Program-made: the position numbers and the translations under genes
Origin: Nepenthes gracilis
Taxonomy: Eukaryota; Streptophyta; Magnoliopsida; Caryophyllales; Nepenthaceae
Assembly (NCBI GenBank): GCA_033239525.1
Contig: BSYO01000033.1
Span: 5,385,501-5,449,500 of the forward strand
DNA: 64,000 nt
Direction of reading: 5' to 3'
Shown: positions 10,545-23,879 of the stretch, piece after piece
Numbering within the stretch: the stretch's first letter is position 1
Layout: each line of letters opens with the position of its first letter
The notes under the pieces: model-generated
Seen by the model: only the letters and a program-made list of their open reading frames with translations
What the model was told of the DNA's origin: nothing
Databases searched by the model: none

Positions 10545-13500
10545 CTATCGAGCTTTCTTTGAACGTTTTGTTGGTCTCTTCGTCGTGTGCTTCTTCAAGT
10601 CTTCTGGAGCTTTTATGTCCATGCAACTCTAGCAAATCCAACCACAAGAAGAAACACAGAAGGAGTAATTACCAAAATTATTAGCACAAAAAATTGTCAA
10701 TCCTAATATTTTGTAAGACTGGAAAAATGGTAGGGCTTCTAGATTGATGGGAATTGATCCTATCTAAACTAGGGGCGGGCACGGGACCCGAGGAAGAATT
10801 GGATCAATCTCAAGTATATTATATGCGGTTTTCCTTTCATTATGCAAGAAGTTGTTTCACGGTTTGACCCATGACCATTAAGTTATATGACAACATTAAC
10901 ATTATGCTAAGGTTTTTCTCCTCTCCTCCAAATTAGAGCAACAAAAAAATATGGGGGGAGGGGGCAAAAAAACTCCCCATTTCTATCTTATCTATCAAGG
11001 ATACGTAGTCCCAGGAAAACCAGAAAAGAGGGCATTAAAAATCCCCTCAAAGGTCCTCTATTTGCACTCAGTCCAACAATAGAGTAGGACCAACTGATGT
11101 GCACCAGAACTTGAACAGTGATAATACTGCCAGCTTCACCACTGACAATTTCACGCTCAGCTTTTTGAGTCAATGTCCTAGATGAAAGACAACCACAAAT
11201 AACAAGACTGAAAATCCAACCTAGTCATTTCTCCTTTCAACTCAGTTAAAGGCACCCAAATGGTGCTGTATCCTATTAGGAGGATTTCAAACAACTGAAG
11301 ACATTTCCCAAAGCTATCAATTTCAACATTGAGACACGTGCCAAAATGCCCAAGACCTGGGGGCTACACAGGCAGAAACATGGAATTGGCAGTGCTGCTA
11401 AATTTGACTCTGACTGCTTTCTTAACAGAAATGAAGTTGTATCACAAGCCATCATATGGATACTTACAGTAAAGATACTGAATTTGACTAACTGCCCTCT
11501 ACGGAAAGAACGCATATCACTAGCTGTCAAGTGTATGCTAATTATATGCACAATAAAGAATGCACAAAACAAGTGACCTTGTTAAGTTTATCACAATAAG
11601 TGTTCTATGCCCTTTCCACTAAGGTTTAGATTTCTATAATGAATGCTACTGAGAGTACAAGATTTCTCAAACAGTGGCTCAAATACCATGCATGAGGAAG
11701 AGGTTATTATCTACAACTTTCATAAAGTGATTCTCAAGAATTTTCAAAATCCAAGTCCACTGAGATAAAAAGTTTACAACTCAACAGATGATAAGGGAAC
11801 TAGAAAGAAAAGACTTCCGGTGGTTATTCATGTAAATAAGTATGATAAAGCCAACTATGATTACACTCCTCCATTAGAATCAAAGAGAGAGTCAACAAGA
11901 CAAACTAAGAATCCTAAAGCAGCAACTTTACAGAAAATTAGTTTAACACCAGCTATACAATAGAAAGCAATATCTAAGAAATGGATTGAAATCTACTGAA
12001 AAGGCAGAGATGGGCCCAGGAAATCATTTCTCACCTCCTCCCATTTTCTTTGAAGTTCAAGTAGTTCTTGACAGTAAGCTAGGCACTCAGCATGGTAAAC
12101 TGCAGCCAAGTCCTTAATCAACGCCTTCCTTCTGATGACTCCAATCACTTCAAAAGAACATCAATATGAAATGTTGAGATAGATGGGTAAGAATTTTAAA
12201 AAGATCATGCCAACAAGTCAATAGCAAATAAGAGAGAACTCAAGACCTTCAGACCAAGATAAGAGAAAAGAATTTGGTGAATGGGAAGATTACAACTTGT
12301 TCAAAACAAGTCCTGTAGACTAATAATTTTTATGTTCTACTTATACCTACAGAGAAAACATAAGCATCAGGCAGTAAATTAGCAAACTCAGATCAGAATA
12401 GCGATGCAAACATGTAAGAGCTCCAAATATGATTCACCAAACCACTATCTGTCCTTTCCATCTCTAAAAAAAAGCTCTTATCATTGTTCTTATCACCAAT
12501 ATAGGGGGTAGATAAGAGAAGAATTATATGTGACTGCAGCAGTAGTTCTGATGCAAAATTCAGATGCAATGTGAAACCATAGAAGGTAAAAGAAATTTAC
12601 TAGACCAGATATCATGGTTGTTGTGGCCAGAGCAGCTGGGCCTCCAAAATACAGGCTTTCAATATTTTATACTTCACAGCAATCACAATTGGCTAGAGCA
12701 TTTACTTTCCAGCCGTTGAGGTGTGCATTTGTACATGCTTGCAGTATTACGCAAAATTCAGTGTGTCAAGACCATAGCAATACAACAGCAATCTAAGACG
12801 GCAATACTGCTCCCTTTTTCTCTTTTTGATAGGTCATATGGGCCCAGAGTCGTTGGAAATTGAACCTGGGTGTTGTTAATGAAATGGACAAGTGAATAGC
12901 TGACCACAAGGGATCTTGATGCTTAGGTAGCACAAAACTTGAAAAATGACAATTGTTCCCTAATTTAACAGCTGATATGTAATCCATTTGTCAAAAAAGT
13001 TATAAAGAGAAAAGAATCGAATGGCAGATAAGATAATATAGAAGAGAAGCCAAAAATTATGTTTCACAGCATTTTAACCAGTTTCCAAAAGTGTGTGTTA
13101 AATAACTGCCTCTTTGACTACTGGTGATTGCTGAGAACAAAAGTTAAAAACAACTGTTGAATGCAAAAATTCAATTTCCACTAAAATTAGTAAACTGAAA
13201 AGTTCCGCATTTTATGCATTTCTGTTACAAAAGTCTGCAAGACAGAAAATCTTTGCAGGAATAGAAAAAGCTCTTTGAAAATTCGAATGGATCCAGGGCC
13301 AAATATCAGAATGCAAATATCTAAACCTGCTAGTGGCACTCCCAAAGTTTGAGAATGACAAACAACTTCCCTAATACGAAAAACTGAACTTAGTCATTGT
13401 CAGCCTGAGCACATTACTCAACTAACACACAATTGAAATCATAGTCAGAAAAGGGTGGTATTGCTACATTACTACAGTTAAAAGAGATTTTAACTTGATG

Positions 13501-16500
13501 GCATTCAGTTTTTTTTTTTTTTTTTTGTGGCGGGGGGGGACATTCTTCAGGTTCCTATAGAATTTAATTAAATGGAGTTTCAAAAAGATGTGCAAGTGCT
13601 CCTCTGGAAATCATAGTACAATAATTGGAAAACACTTGCATTATAGATGATATATCAAAGGATGAGCCCTTGATGCAACAATAAGGTTGCTAAAGATCAC
13701 AGGTTCAAATTATGAAGACTATCGTTTTTGCAATGTGGAGAGATAAGGTTGTGGACATATGACCCTGCCAAATGCTCAAAATGCAAGAAGCCACATGCAC
13801 CAGGCCACCCTTTTTTATTAATGATCATTGGTTTTCTGGATAACCAAACAATGTCACCCAATCACAAAAAAATGTACCTTCATCAAACCAAGAAGAAAAA
13901 GCAACCACCCATCACCATATCAACTAAACAAACCAAACCCCTCCAAAAGAGGGGAAAAAATGGAAAATAAATTTAAAAACAAACAAAGGCCATCAGAAAA
14001 TGTAAATCCTTCCCATTATTTACATTCAACTTGAGTCTTTTAATCTATCTATCTTTCCACATGTCTTAACCTAATTTACACACTTGAGCAAGTTGTTGAT
14101 GGTAGACTTATGAAGCCACTGTAGATGGTATTTCGACAGCTGTGATGCTATTCAGGAGCAACTGTGGTTGAAAGTGAAATCAGAGAAGAGAAACAAAAAA
14201 GCTTAAACGAGAAAATTTGCTTGGAAAAAAATATTAAGGTTTAAGAGGTGTTTTTAAGTATTCATAATATTTTAGGAACACTATTTTACGATATTTTTAG
14301 ACAACACACTTTATTAACATAGTGGTTAGACAACACTCTTTATTAGAATATTGGCTTTTAATTTTTTAAATAATAATTTTGTATAATTTTAAAAAAAATT
14401 AAAAAAATAAAACCATTATTAACCCACCTCTATTTGATCCAAACAACTGAAAATATTTTATTCAATCAGTCTCGATATATTCGATTTTATCATATTTAAT
14501 TAACAAATAATTTTCAACATTAGAATTAAAATTATTTATTCTACCCCTAAAAATTATAAAAAGTATCCTACACCATTTTTCAATCCTACAAAATTAAAAT
14601 TCTAATTCTGTCTGACGCTGAACACTAGAATTGAAATTATGCCTGAAATTCTAATTTCAATTCCGAATTCCAAACTCAACCAAACAAGGTGGTGTTGAAT
14701 TTTAAGAAGTGTAAGCCTTAATAACCAAAACATACGTGTTGATATGAGAGATGAGGTGCTGAAAACATTTAGTGCCAAATTTTAAGAAATGTTCAAATTT
14801 TAAGAGAAAACTAAACAGTTGAAATATGAATACATTGTTTTCTAAAAGTTTGACAAGATAACAGAGCCTTTGCCCGAAAAAAGAAAAAAAAAAACACAAA
14901 GAAAAAATCATAAAGTACACATTTGTGATTCCCTAAGTTTTCTGAAGTATAGTCTCAATTGAGTAACGTATAAAAGTTTGATGAGATTAATAAATTAATT
15001 TTATTTTTATTAGCCAACAGGTATTATGTTTTACTAAATACATATAAATCTAAATATGTTTCATGTCCTAATAAATATTTATACTTTCAAAACAAACAAA
15101 TTTCATCATTGAAAACAAAATAACAAAGTTCATACACTAAAATCCCTTAAGGATAGAAAAATAAGAAGGAAGCAGCACAAAAAGGGCAATGACTTTCACG
15201 GAGATAGTATAAACTATCCTACTTGATTGAAAAAAAAATTATCATTGTCAAACTCATCTCATTTCTATAAAAAAGCAACAAGAAATATAGCATTATGATC
15301 CTATTTAAGCTATTATACATGATAAATATTTTGTGCTTTCACATATAAGATAAAGGCATAAGATTATCCAACAAATTTGAACCAAAGGAATGAAGTGAAG
15401 ATGAGGATTATAGGAATTTGCTACTATATGAGAAGAACTCCAAATTGTTGACCAGATCAACGTTTAATGCCTGCTTCATTGACATCACATAACAAAATGT
15501 GGAAGGTAAAGGGGAAAATGCATCCGGATTTTCAAAAATTGAAGATGCAAGGCATCCTTATAGGAGAATTAATAGGAGTGCTACTGCAACAGCTCAACAT
15601 AGGCTGAGAAGTTCTAATTTATGATGTAAACACCCTTGAGTTGATGTAAGCAAGATGGCCAGGAAAATGTCAATGATGAAGGTTTCTATCCTAGTATTTA
15701 CAACGGGAACAAATTTTGAAATATTGGAGGAGAAAGGAGAACTAGATCACTTGGAGGAGGAGACACTCAATGAAATAATCCTGAGAAATTAATTATAACG
15801 GAGCCAACAAGCATGTGTAAGTATATGTATTTTTGTTATAGATTACACTTTTTCCTCTATCAGGTTGTAATGAGCATTCCTGGGAGAAGCAGAGCTCATG
15901 GATCAATTTCTTCTTTTAGCCCTATGCCAAGGATTGGAAATTATGAAGCCTAAAAGATATGGAACTGACATGTTAGGTTTTTATTTCCTTTTTGATAAGG
16001 TACGAAATGAGTGAGAGGACTGATAATGAAGCCACAGGGACTTGAACTCTCCAAAGATGTCAATTGTCATCTTGGTGCCTGCGTTTTGCGGTCTTCATGG
16101 CATTTTGCCCCCAATTTGGAGGGAACATGCAACTACTTAGAAATGATAAAGTTATTACTGCATTTTGTTTTCCAACACCTAAACCTTCTCTTTCATTTAA
16201 AAAAACCTCAAATTCAAGCCAAATGAATCAATCTTGGAAAAAAACCAAACCAAAAAAAATTGGCATGATTCAAATTAGTCTATCATTCGGACACATTTAT
16301 CAGATACATTGTGGCTCATGCGTCATCCTAACCACGCAAGATCTACAAAATCCCATTTTTTAATGGAGAGGTCTAACGGAATGCAATAGTCATCGTTCAA
16401 AAATATCTGGTTAAATTTTCATGCAGCAGAAGGCAACATACGAGAGCGTCATGCGCTGTATAAAAGAAATATTTGTGCATTGGACAAAGTTTCAAGGAAA

Positions 16501-17293
16501 ATTAGCATTTGTAATCAAAGCAATCAATGATGCCTATTCGCACAGACCATTTTATTCCGGTAGGTGAATTAACCTTTTCTATCACTCAAAGCTCAGCTCG
16601 TGGCTCAAGAAAACTGAAAATGCGAGCGAGTTTCACTAAGCCAGGAATTTGCAGTCCATTTTCAGTTCACGGGAACTTCTCCATTTACCGTTTGATCATT
16701 ATCATTCGTTACTTTTAACAATAATATTTCAGCAAGAAATTAACTTGGCCAACAAAGAGATCAGCCAGTTCTAAGAGACCAACAAATCAATCGAATAGGA
16801 GTTTGATAAGAATCGAATATACAATGATCTTTGGAACATCTAAGTGGATGGCTAATTTACAGAGTTAAATAACTTCAACAAATAGAAGTAAGAAGAACGA
16901 CTAAGTAAACAAACAAACAAAAAGAAAAAAATACCACTAATAAACCTCAAGCTTTGAATTGCAACAAGAAGCGGACATCAACACAAATTAAACAAAATGA
17001 GCAGACCAAATTGAAACGAAAATTCCCGAAATTTGGTATCCATGAAAACGGAAACGGAAAGGAACCCCATCGAATTATCCGTGTAATAACACAGAAATAC
17101 AACAGAGAACAAACTGAAGGGACGTGGAAATCACGTTTAGGTAAGGGAACCAGAGAGAGAGAGAGGGAGGGAGAGAGAAGAGACAAATACTTCGACTTGG
17201 ATCAAATTTAGGAAGTGGTGGAGAAAGATCAACTTGAGATGATTCATTGGGCTGAAGCGGGGCGGCGGCGGCAGCTTTTCCTTCTTCATCCAT
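10545..17293 (-). CDS. Conserved plant protein of unknown function, 99 aa, three exons, complete
   Basis: Minus-strand exons are 17293-17191 (ATG at 17293-17291), 12147-12035 and 10628-10545 (TAG). The junction phases agree (1, then 0), giving 100 codons with stop. The protein has an Ala/Pro-rich N-terminus beginning MDEEGKAAAAAPLQ, and then PLPKFDPSRMIGVIRRKALI. Next comes an amphipathic helical core (KDLAAVYHAECLAYCQELLE, then LQRKWEE, residues about 45-71). The lysine/arginine-rich tail (PTKRSKKAR) resembles a nuclear localisation signal. I recall the FDPSRMIG...LQRKWEE core as conserved in plant proteins annotated only as uncharacterised, so no function is assigned. Intron 1 is about 5.0 kb and intron 2 about 1.4 kb. 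A GTG codon upstream in frame (17311) was not chosen as start because an ATG follows and the conserved part lies downstream. Confidence 0.82.
12148..17190 (-). other. Long intron 1 of the 99-aa protein gene
   Basis: This intron is about 5 kb with no supported gene. The strand-coding side starts with a CT-rich tract (GA-rich on plus, 17151-17184) just after the donor. The stretch 14225-14695 is very AT-rich and ends in CCAAACTCAACCAAACAAGG, a style common at hAT-type MITE ends; no matching opposite end was established. T/A runs occur at about 13508-13527 and 14878-14893. Open frames of up to 99 codons here (for example 16064-16363) are chance. Confidence 0.6.
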
Positions 17294-17463
17294 GGATTTG
17301 AGGGGTCGCACGCCGTGCTTGAAGAATAATTCATAGAAGTGTGAACTTGAAATATCGCAGGAAGAAAGATGATGACAGTCGGTTCGCCATTGGCTTAGTT
17401 GTCGGGATCGGAGTCGGAGTTTCTTTTTGGGTCACAATTCGTTGGATTTTAAACAAGCAAACT

Positions 17464-20400
17464 CAGGAAAGACAAACAATTTAGGACATGGCGACCAAGC
17501 TTTACGGCCACTTATTCGATTCCTCGTGTTGTATATTTACATTTGCTTGAAGTTTAATTTTTATTGGCCTTTGGCCATATGAATCCCCATCTTCCTTTTC
17601 AATTAATTTTTTAAAAATTTAAATTAAAATTAAGATTTTAATCTACCCATTAGATTTACAATTCATCAAAATCATAATATTATTTTTAAATATAAGATGG
17701 CATTAATTATTCAATTTACCTATGTCATGTAATCTAATATCATTCTAGTTGAGATTTGTTGGCCACTAATCTAGTTTGAAAAAATTGTAAATTATAAAAC
17801 AATTTAGCTTCTTGAGATTTGATAAATTTTGGATCATGCTATAATGGCAGATGGGTTGAGCATATTAGAACAAAATGAAAGATCTCTAGATGAAAAGACC
17901 AAAATTCCAAGAGGTTGAGCTGCCTAAAGGAACTTGAAGTGCCAAGAGAGGCCAGAGTACAACCAAAAACCTAAGTCCTAGAGGGTCATTCAATGAGCCT
18001 CAAGATGAGATGCCTGGCTTATCGAGCCGCAAGAAATATTAGGGCCCAGATGGGGGCACTCAAGGGGTGAAGAAGGTAGGAGGAGCCACGGTGCAAACTT
18101 TGTATTTAGAGAAGGTCAAAGACCAATTCGATGAAGTTATCATTGTTAAATGATGAGAAATAGTTTAAAAATTAAAGATTGAATAAAACCAGATATCATA
18201 AAAGACTATAAATATTAAAAATTATAGTAATGTGCCTTATAATCTACTAGTGGCTGACGAAAGATTAAAAAAGCTTATTTGGTCTACTAAATGGGTGCTG
18301 CCTCCTGCCTCTCTTCCTCCTAATATAAAATTTATTTGAGGGTTAGAAATCACTTTATAAAAAGAACTTTTATAGAATAAAGTGAAGTGAAGGAGAGAGT
18401 ACAGTATCCTAAATGTTTTTTAAGTTACATAATTTGCATTATTAAGGAGATATCATGATTTTAATTGAAATTTATGATTAAGTCAAGAATATTTGGGCTC
18501 CAAAAATTTATTAGAATATGTTTCAATGAAGATTTGAAAAAGTATTTGTAGCATTTGACCTAACATTTGATCGGTTCCTCGAATGCCATATCACTTTTGT
18601 AAAATTAGATCAATTTTAATTAGAATTTCAAATGAGAGTTAAGTTTATGACTATTTTTGCTAAGAATAAGGTTGAACATCAATTTGTTAAGTAATTTGGA
18701 TTATCACAATTAGGATATGTTTGGTTGTTAAATTTAGGAAAGTAAGTTTATCCTTTTATTTTATAAATAAATATCTTGCATTCTTATTTGTTACAAACAA
18801 CATTACACAAAAAGGAAAAGGAAAAAAATGTAGAGAAAGAGAAGAAGGAAACCACCCAAAGAATTCTAATTCCAAAGATCAAAGGAAATTGAAATTTAGA
18901 TCAAAGGTCAAGAGTTACCAAATAAGTAAGTCATCTTTTTCTTGTTGGTGAAAGCCACCATCTCCTATTTTCTTTAAAGACCCAATTTCTCTTCTTGTAG
19001 TAAATAAAATAAGGTGATGTTATTCAACCTTTTCTTTTTAAATTCGAGATATGGTGTTTATATGATCTTAAGTTTGCAAGTTATTGTCTTCTCATGAAAT
19101 CATAATTCATCTTGATTATGATTCATATTCTTTTCATTTACTCATGAAATATTGTTATTTTCTATGTTTTTTTATTAATTTAAAGCATGATGTGCATATT
19201 ATTTTGAAGGTATTCCTAATTCAAAGTATATGTTAATATATAAATAGAACTTAACATAAATGTTAAAGATTAAAAAAATAATAGAAAAAAATAGCATAAA
19301 AATGGGAGTAAACTTGAAAATGAAATGTTAATATTTAAATTTATATTTATATTCTGTTATAATTTAAGTATTTTAATAGATAATAATTATTATTATCTTA
19401 TGTTTTAAGTACTTATAAGAATTATTTGAATTCAAAATTGTTTTTGTCTATTTTTTGTCTTATGTTTGATATATCTATTTGGACAATTTTATCCACTTTA
19501 TAAAATTTTTTAAATTTCAATCAAATGCGTTATTTTTAATAAATAAGTTTGGTCAATTCTTGTGTATAAAACTTTTTAAATATTGTTTGAGTCTTGATTC
19601 ATGAGTATAAGTTATTTATAATTGAGTTTATTGGACTTTTATTCATTTAAAATTTGAAACAATAGCTTCTAATTCATGCCATTTAAAAGGTGTATGTCTA
19701 CATTTGAACATCATATCTATTTTTGACATATAAGTTAGCTCTCGAAGGCCAATCTAACAGATTGTTATCCATGTCTTGAAGTTACGTTAAATTCTTAGAT
19801 TTAATCATTGAGTTTAAGTATTGAATTTGCTCTTTGGACTCCTAACTATGGTTAAGGTTATAGAGATTATATAAAAATGCCATAATATTAAGGAATAAAG
19901 AAGATGTAACATCTTGTTATAGTCTATAATTTTTAGTATTAATTTTCATATCCTAGTGGATATTGAATTTATAATTTTATGATGAGATGTTTATAATTTT
20001 GTAATTATCATATTATAATATCAGCTATATACCAGTGAGAGATATCGGATCTAGGTATGATCATGTCATGAGGACTCCGTCAAAGTGGTTGCACGAACGA
20101 TTAGGTATATCCGTGATCTCGTGTTACATAACCTAGGCAATCGAGGGGTGTGAGGATGTTGGCTTTTAATTGATAGTGAGTATGGTCCATAAGAGTTTGT
20201 TGATATTCACTTTGTATTTTATGACTTTAGTTGCATTAAGATTGATAGTTTCAACCTTCTTTTCATATTACCTGAAAATCTCATGCCATTATTATTATTA
20301 TTATATGACTTATTGAATATTTGACTTACTCTATAATATTTTTATTTGAATTTTGCTAGAATATTTGTAGGTGCTTTGGAGATTTAACTGTAGAACAACA

Positions 20401-20483
20401 TGCCTTTAAGGGATTTTGAGAGAAAAGTAACATAAATATGTTGTATTAAAATTGTAACCATAATAATTGTGATGTATTTATAT
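17464..20483. other. Gene-free AT-rich region left of the gypsy element
   Basis: The first few hundred bases (17294-17560) are the 5' flank of the minus-strand 99-aa protein gene and presumably include its promoter. A less AT-rich island at about 17845-18125 looks like a transposon fragment, but I cannot classify it. From 18130 to 20480 the sequence is AT-rich with no coding signal. A GC-richer patch at 20030-20165 stands out, but I see no structure in it. Confidence 0.6.
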
Positions 20484-20488
20484 TTTCT
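20484..20488. repeat. Left target site duplication of the gypsy element
   Basis: The five bases TTTCT directly precede the TG of the left LTR. The five bases after the right LTR (31024-31028) are TTTCC. One mismatch is expected for an insertion this old. Confidence 0.55.
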
Positions 20489-21417
20489 TGTTGAGTCCAA
20501 CATGGAATTAGGCCGAGTTTGGCTAGGCCCAGCTGGGGGAAGGACGTCCATTAGTAGAAAAGCCCAGTTCATGAAGGCAAACCTGGGCATGAGGTGACAA
20601 GGCATGCGAAACACCAAGCGACGAGACCAATCAGCTTTACCTGCGTCCTTGCCGCAGCCATCGCAGTTTGCCATCGTAGGCGACGTCAACGGAGGAACTG
20701 CTAGCTAATGAAAAACAAGGTCAACGTTGGCCAGCCATAGCGTGCACCACCCTAGCAGCCTCCTAGCAAAACCAAGCAAGGTTAAACAAACCCGTACCAG
20801 CCACACCTGGTAACGGTCCCCACACCACTGTAAGGCGACAATTGACACCGCTGGCGCTGGCCTCCGCCAGCGGTCAACAGCCAGTGAATCTCAGCTTGTC
20901 ACATGTCGGAGATTCCTACGCCCAAGATCCTCTACCATGGAGCCTATAAATATCCATTCCTTCAACGAGAAGAGAGGGCCCGACTTCAAGCAAAAAATAG
21001 TGACCAGAGATCGAGTATTGAATCTTTCACCCTTCCATCTCTAGGAGCAAGAACTAGCTCCCTTCCCTTGAGCCACCGTCATTTTTGCGAAGGAGTTAGT
21101 GAGACACCCGCAGCAGTGCAACCAACAGAGCCTAGACCTCCAAACACATCCCACTCACATTCTCGCATCCTTGCATTCCTATCACGTTTACCTTTAGACA
21201 TGCATTTCTCCGTTTATTGTGGAAGATATTTGATTTGAGTATCAGAGTGTTTACGGTGAGATAACCTCCCGTCGTCCTCTTACCTCTTACTTGCAGTTTG
21301 TGGTGCACAGGTTATAGGCTAGCAACGACGAAGATCGGACCCGATCTAGATCGACTCGTAGCGGAAGATTGAATGGCTCTCTAATCCGTACAATACCTAG
21401 GAATCAGGAATGTATCA
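20489..21417 (+). repeat. 5' LTR of the gypsy element
   Basis: The 929-bp repeat begins TGTTGAGTCCAACATGG and ends CAGGAATGTATCA. It aligns end to end with 30103-31023. A TATA box (TATAAATA, 20945-20952) lies about mid-LTR, as expected for the U3 promoter. Confidence 0.93.
20945..20952 (+). promoter_or_regulatory. TATA box of the 5' LTR
   Basis: TATAAATA sits in GGAGCCTATAAATATCC. The equivalent site in the 3' LTR (about 30555) reads TACAAATA, so the right copy has lost the box. Confidence 0.7.
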
Positions 21418-21436
21418 TTGGCGTCATTTGTGGAAA
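21418..21436 (+). other. Primer binding site region
   Basis: TTGGCGTCATTTGTGG follows the CA end of the 5' LTR. The TGG pairs with a tRNA CCA end. The motif resembles the TTGGCGCCGTCTGTGG found at this place in many plant gypsy elements, with two or more substitutions. I do not assign the tRNA. Confidence 0.65.
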
Positions 21437-21957
21437 CTACTAAAAGTCTGATCCACACGCTTTCAACAACTTTAACATGGCAAACACCCGAGCACAAGTT
21501 AGTGCACCCATCTTGGACGCCACTTCATGCGGTAATTGCCCTCCTGTGGCTAGTAGGATGGACAACCATCCTGACTTGTGTCTACGAGCACTTACTATGA
21601 GGATGGATGGCATCTCGAAAGCAGTCCAGACCATCTACCTGTGATTGGACGATGGCCAAAAGGGACGCCGTCCTCGGCCTCTCAGACTTCCATGTCCAAG
21701 AAAAAAGATAGGGGAAAGAAGCACCCCTTAAAGCAAGTTAGCTAATCCAACGAACCCGAGATCCAGGTTGCCTCGAGCAACAAAGTTCCATCATGACTTG
21801 AAGATCACTAAAGTTCCAAAGTTTGGGAGGATAGCCCGGAGAGGCAAAATCTTGGTATTCACGAGAGCCCACATGTCAACTAGGATCTTCTCGTGGTGAG
21901 TTTCCTCCAAAGGATCACAACTGTCGAACTTTTCAGACGGGGCAAAATCCTTACCAG

Positions 21958-22945
21958 TTGAGAAACTATCTCAACGAGAAGAGGATGATGGCTCCTCCCC
22001 AAATGGAGGAGAAATTTGAGAAGATTTGGCAACATGTCTTTGGAGGTGATACTGGAGGAGGAACTGTCGACCTACGCAGATCACCATTTACTATGGAAAA
22101 CAGGACGAGGCCGCTCCCTCACAAGTTTAAAATGCCGAATCTTGATGTCTACGATGGAAGTACCAATCCAATGGATCATTTAGATCACTTCCGGACACAC
22201 CTAAGCCTTCAAGGCTTAGATGAGATGACGATATACCAGTGCTTCTCCTTGACACTTAAGAGCGATGTCAGGATCTGGTTTTATAGACTGTTAACGAACT
22301 CAATCCGACCATTTAGCGAGTTGGTGAAAAATTTCCTCTCGTAGTTTACTTCTAGTCGGAGAGTAGAAAAGTAACCGTGACACCTTACTCGTGTGAAGTA
22401 AGGATCCAGGGAGAGTTTGAAAAGTTTTTTGAAGCAATTCATTGCAAAAACGAGGCAGATCTCAAAGCTTACTAATGGAGTTAAGCTCATTGTGTTCTTG
22501 TCTGCTCTGGATGGAGGTAACTTTTTCAGGCACCTTGTACACAAGAAGCCACAAACCTTCAACGATGCCAAGGTGATCACTCGTGCATACATAGTGGCCG
22601 ATGAGGCCAATGAAGCTAAGAAGCCTCGGCGTGAAGAGATTATCCACCCGAGGATGGTGGAAGGAAAAAGGAAGGATGGGAATCGTCAAGGTCCCCGATG
22701 ACAAAGGAAGCTATAGAAGTTCGAACGAGTTCCTCAAAGGGAGTTCAGGCCCTTGAGCTTGAATAACTCCCACACCAATATTTTGATGCAAATTTGAGAT
22801 GAAAAGTTCTTCAAGTGGCCAAAAGTTTTGAAGAACCCTGATGATGGTGAACAATCAAAATACTATTATTACTATCTGTGCGGAGGGTCAGTACTTACAG
22901 CACACTGCAAAAGGAGATTGAAGAGCTGTTAGGAAAGACCACCTC
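21958..22945 (+). pseudogene. gag: gag remnant of the gypsy element
   Basis: The capsid-region signature FKMPNLDVYDGSTNPMDHLD at 22126-22185 is followed by HFRTHLSLQG and CFSLTLKSDVRIWF, typical of plant gypsy Gag. The frame stops at 22344. It resumes in another frame from 22417 (FLKQFIAKTRQISKL, FLSALDGGNFFRHL, DAKVITRAYIVADEAN). A weak remnant of the CCHC zinc knuckle (LCGGSVLTAHC) lies at about 22875-22910. The coding sequence is interrupted by at least one stop and one frameshift. Confidence 0.88.
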
Positions 22946-23149
22946 AACCATTTTTTGCCGAGATCCAGACAAACTTCTGAGGGGGAAAATAATGGCGGAG
23001 CAGATCAGCCAAAAAATCGAGTAATCGCAAGAGTTGTGAGCATGGTATTAGCATAACCGGCCAAAAGCAACGCTAAAGAAAAAACTAAGGTGGCCGCTGC
23101 CAACAAAAAGCCGAGGATAGGAAATAGGGAAGAGGTTATTAGTTTTAGT

Positions 23150-23810
23150 GCCAAGGACATGGATAATATAACTTTTTCCCATTTGACCATTGGTTGTATT
23201 AATACTCATTTCTGATGGTACCACGAACTATTAGTTAAAATGAGTGTTCATTGATAATGAAAGTTTATAAAATTTACTTTATCTTGATGCCTACTTTAAA
23301 TTAGGGCTTAAGAAAAGTCAAATAAAGACAATTGAATGGCCGCTCTATGGGCCGGACAATGAGCCACAGTGCCAATTTAGGGAGTCATACAGCTCGAAGT
23401 CACTTTGGAGACTTACCCAATGATTGTATCCAAAACTCTTTCCTTCTTGGTAGTAGACCTTTTATTAGTCTATAACGCAATTCTTGGACATCCTTATTTG
23501 ACTGTTTTCGGACTTGTAACTTCCATTTTCCATTTAAAGATAAAATTTTGACACCGTTTGGAGTTGGAGAAATCCTCAGAGACCAAGTGGCCGGACGGAC
23601 ATGCTATCTGTCTCAAGTCACTCAGACGCCTCTCTGCCAACCCCGTCGAAGACCTTAACTTTCGTGATGAGACAATGTTGCAGCAAGCTCAGTCTGGGGA
23701 GTTGACCGACCGAATCTCCCTAGATCTCAACGATCCTGAAAGATATGTCGAGATAGGAAGCTCTTTACCGAAGACTTTTTGAGAGCGGCATATTAGTTTC
23801 CTCCAATAAA
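23150..23810 (+). pseudogene. pol: Aspartic protease region of gypsy pol, degraded
   Basis: Fragments in shifting frames match the segment around retroviral-type protease in plant gypsy elements. They are LYLDAYFKLGLKKSQIK at about 23275-23325, YNAILGHPYLTVF at about 23470-23510, and HLKIKFLTPFGVGEILRDQV at about 23530-23590. The D-S/T-G catalytic triplet cannot be found in its expected place, where stops occur. A linker region continues to about 23810. Confidence 0.75.
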
Positions 23811-23879
23811 ATTTAGACATTTTTGCTTGGACACCAAGTAATATGCTCGGGATACCTATTGGAGTAATGGTCTATAAAT

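Noticed and set aside
16064..16363. 99-codon plus-strand frame
   Set aside because: It is located in the long intron of the 99-aa protein gene on the opposite strand, with no motif or repeat identity.
20384..21238. Open frames of 101 and 111 codons
   Set aside because: They fall in or across the left LTR of the gypsy element; the second LTR does not preserve them.
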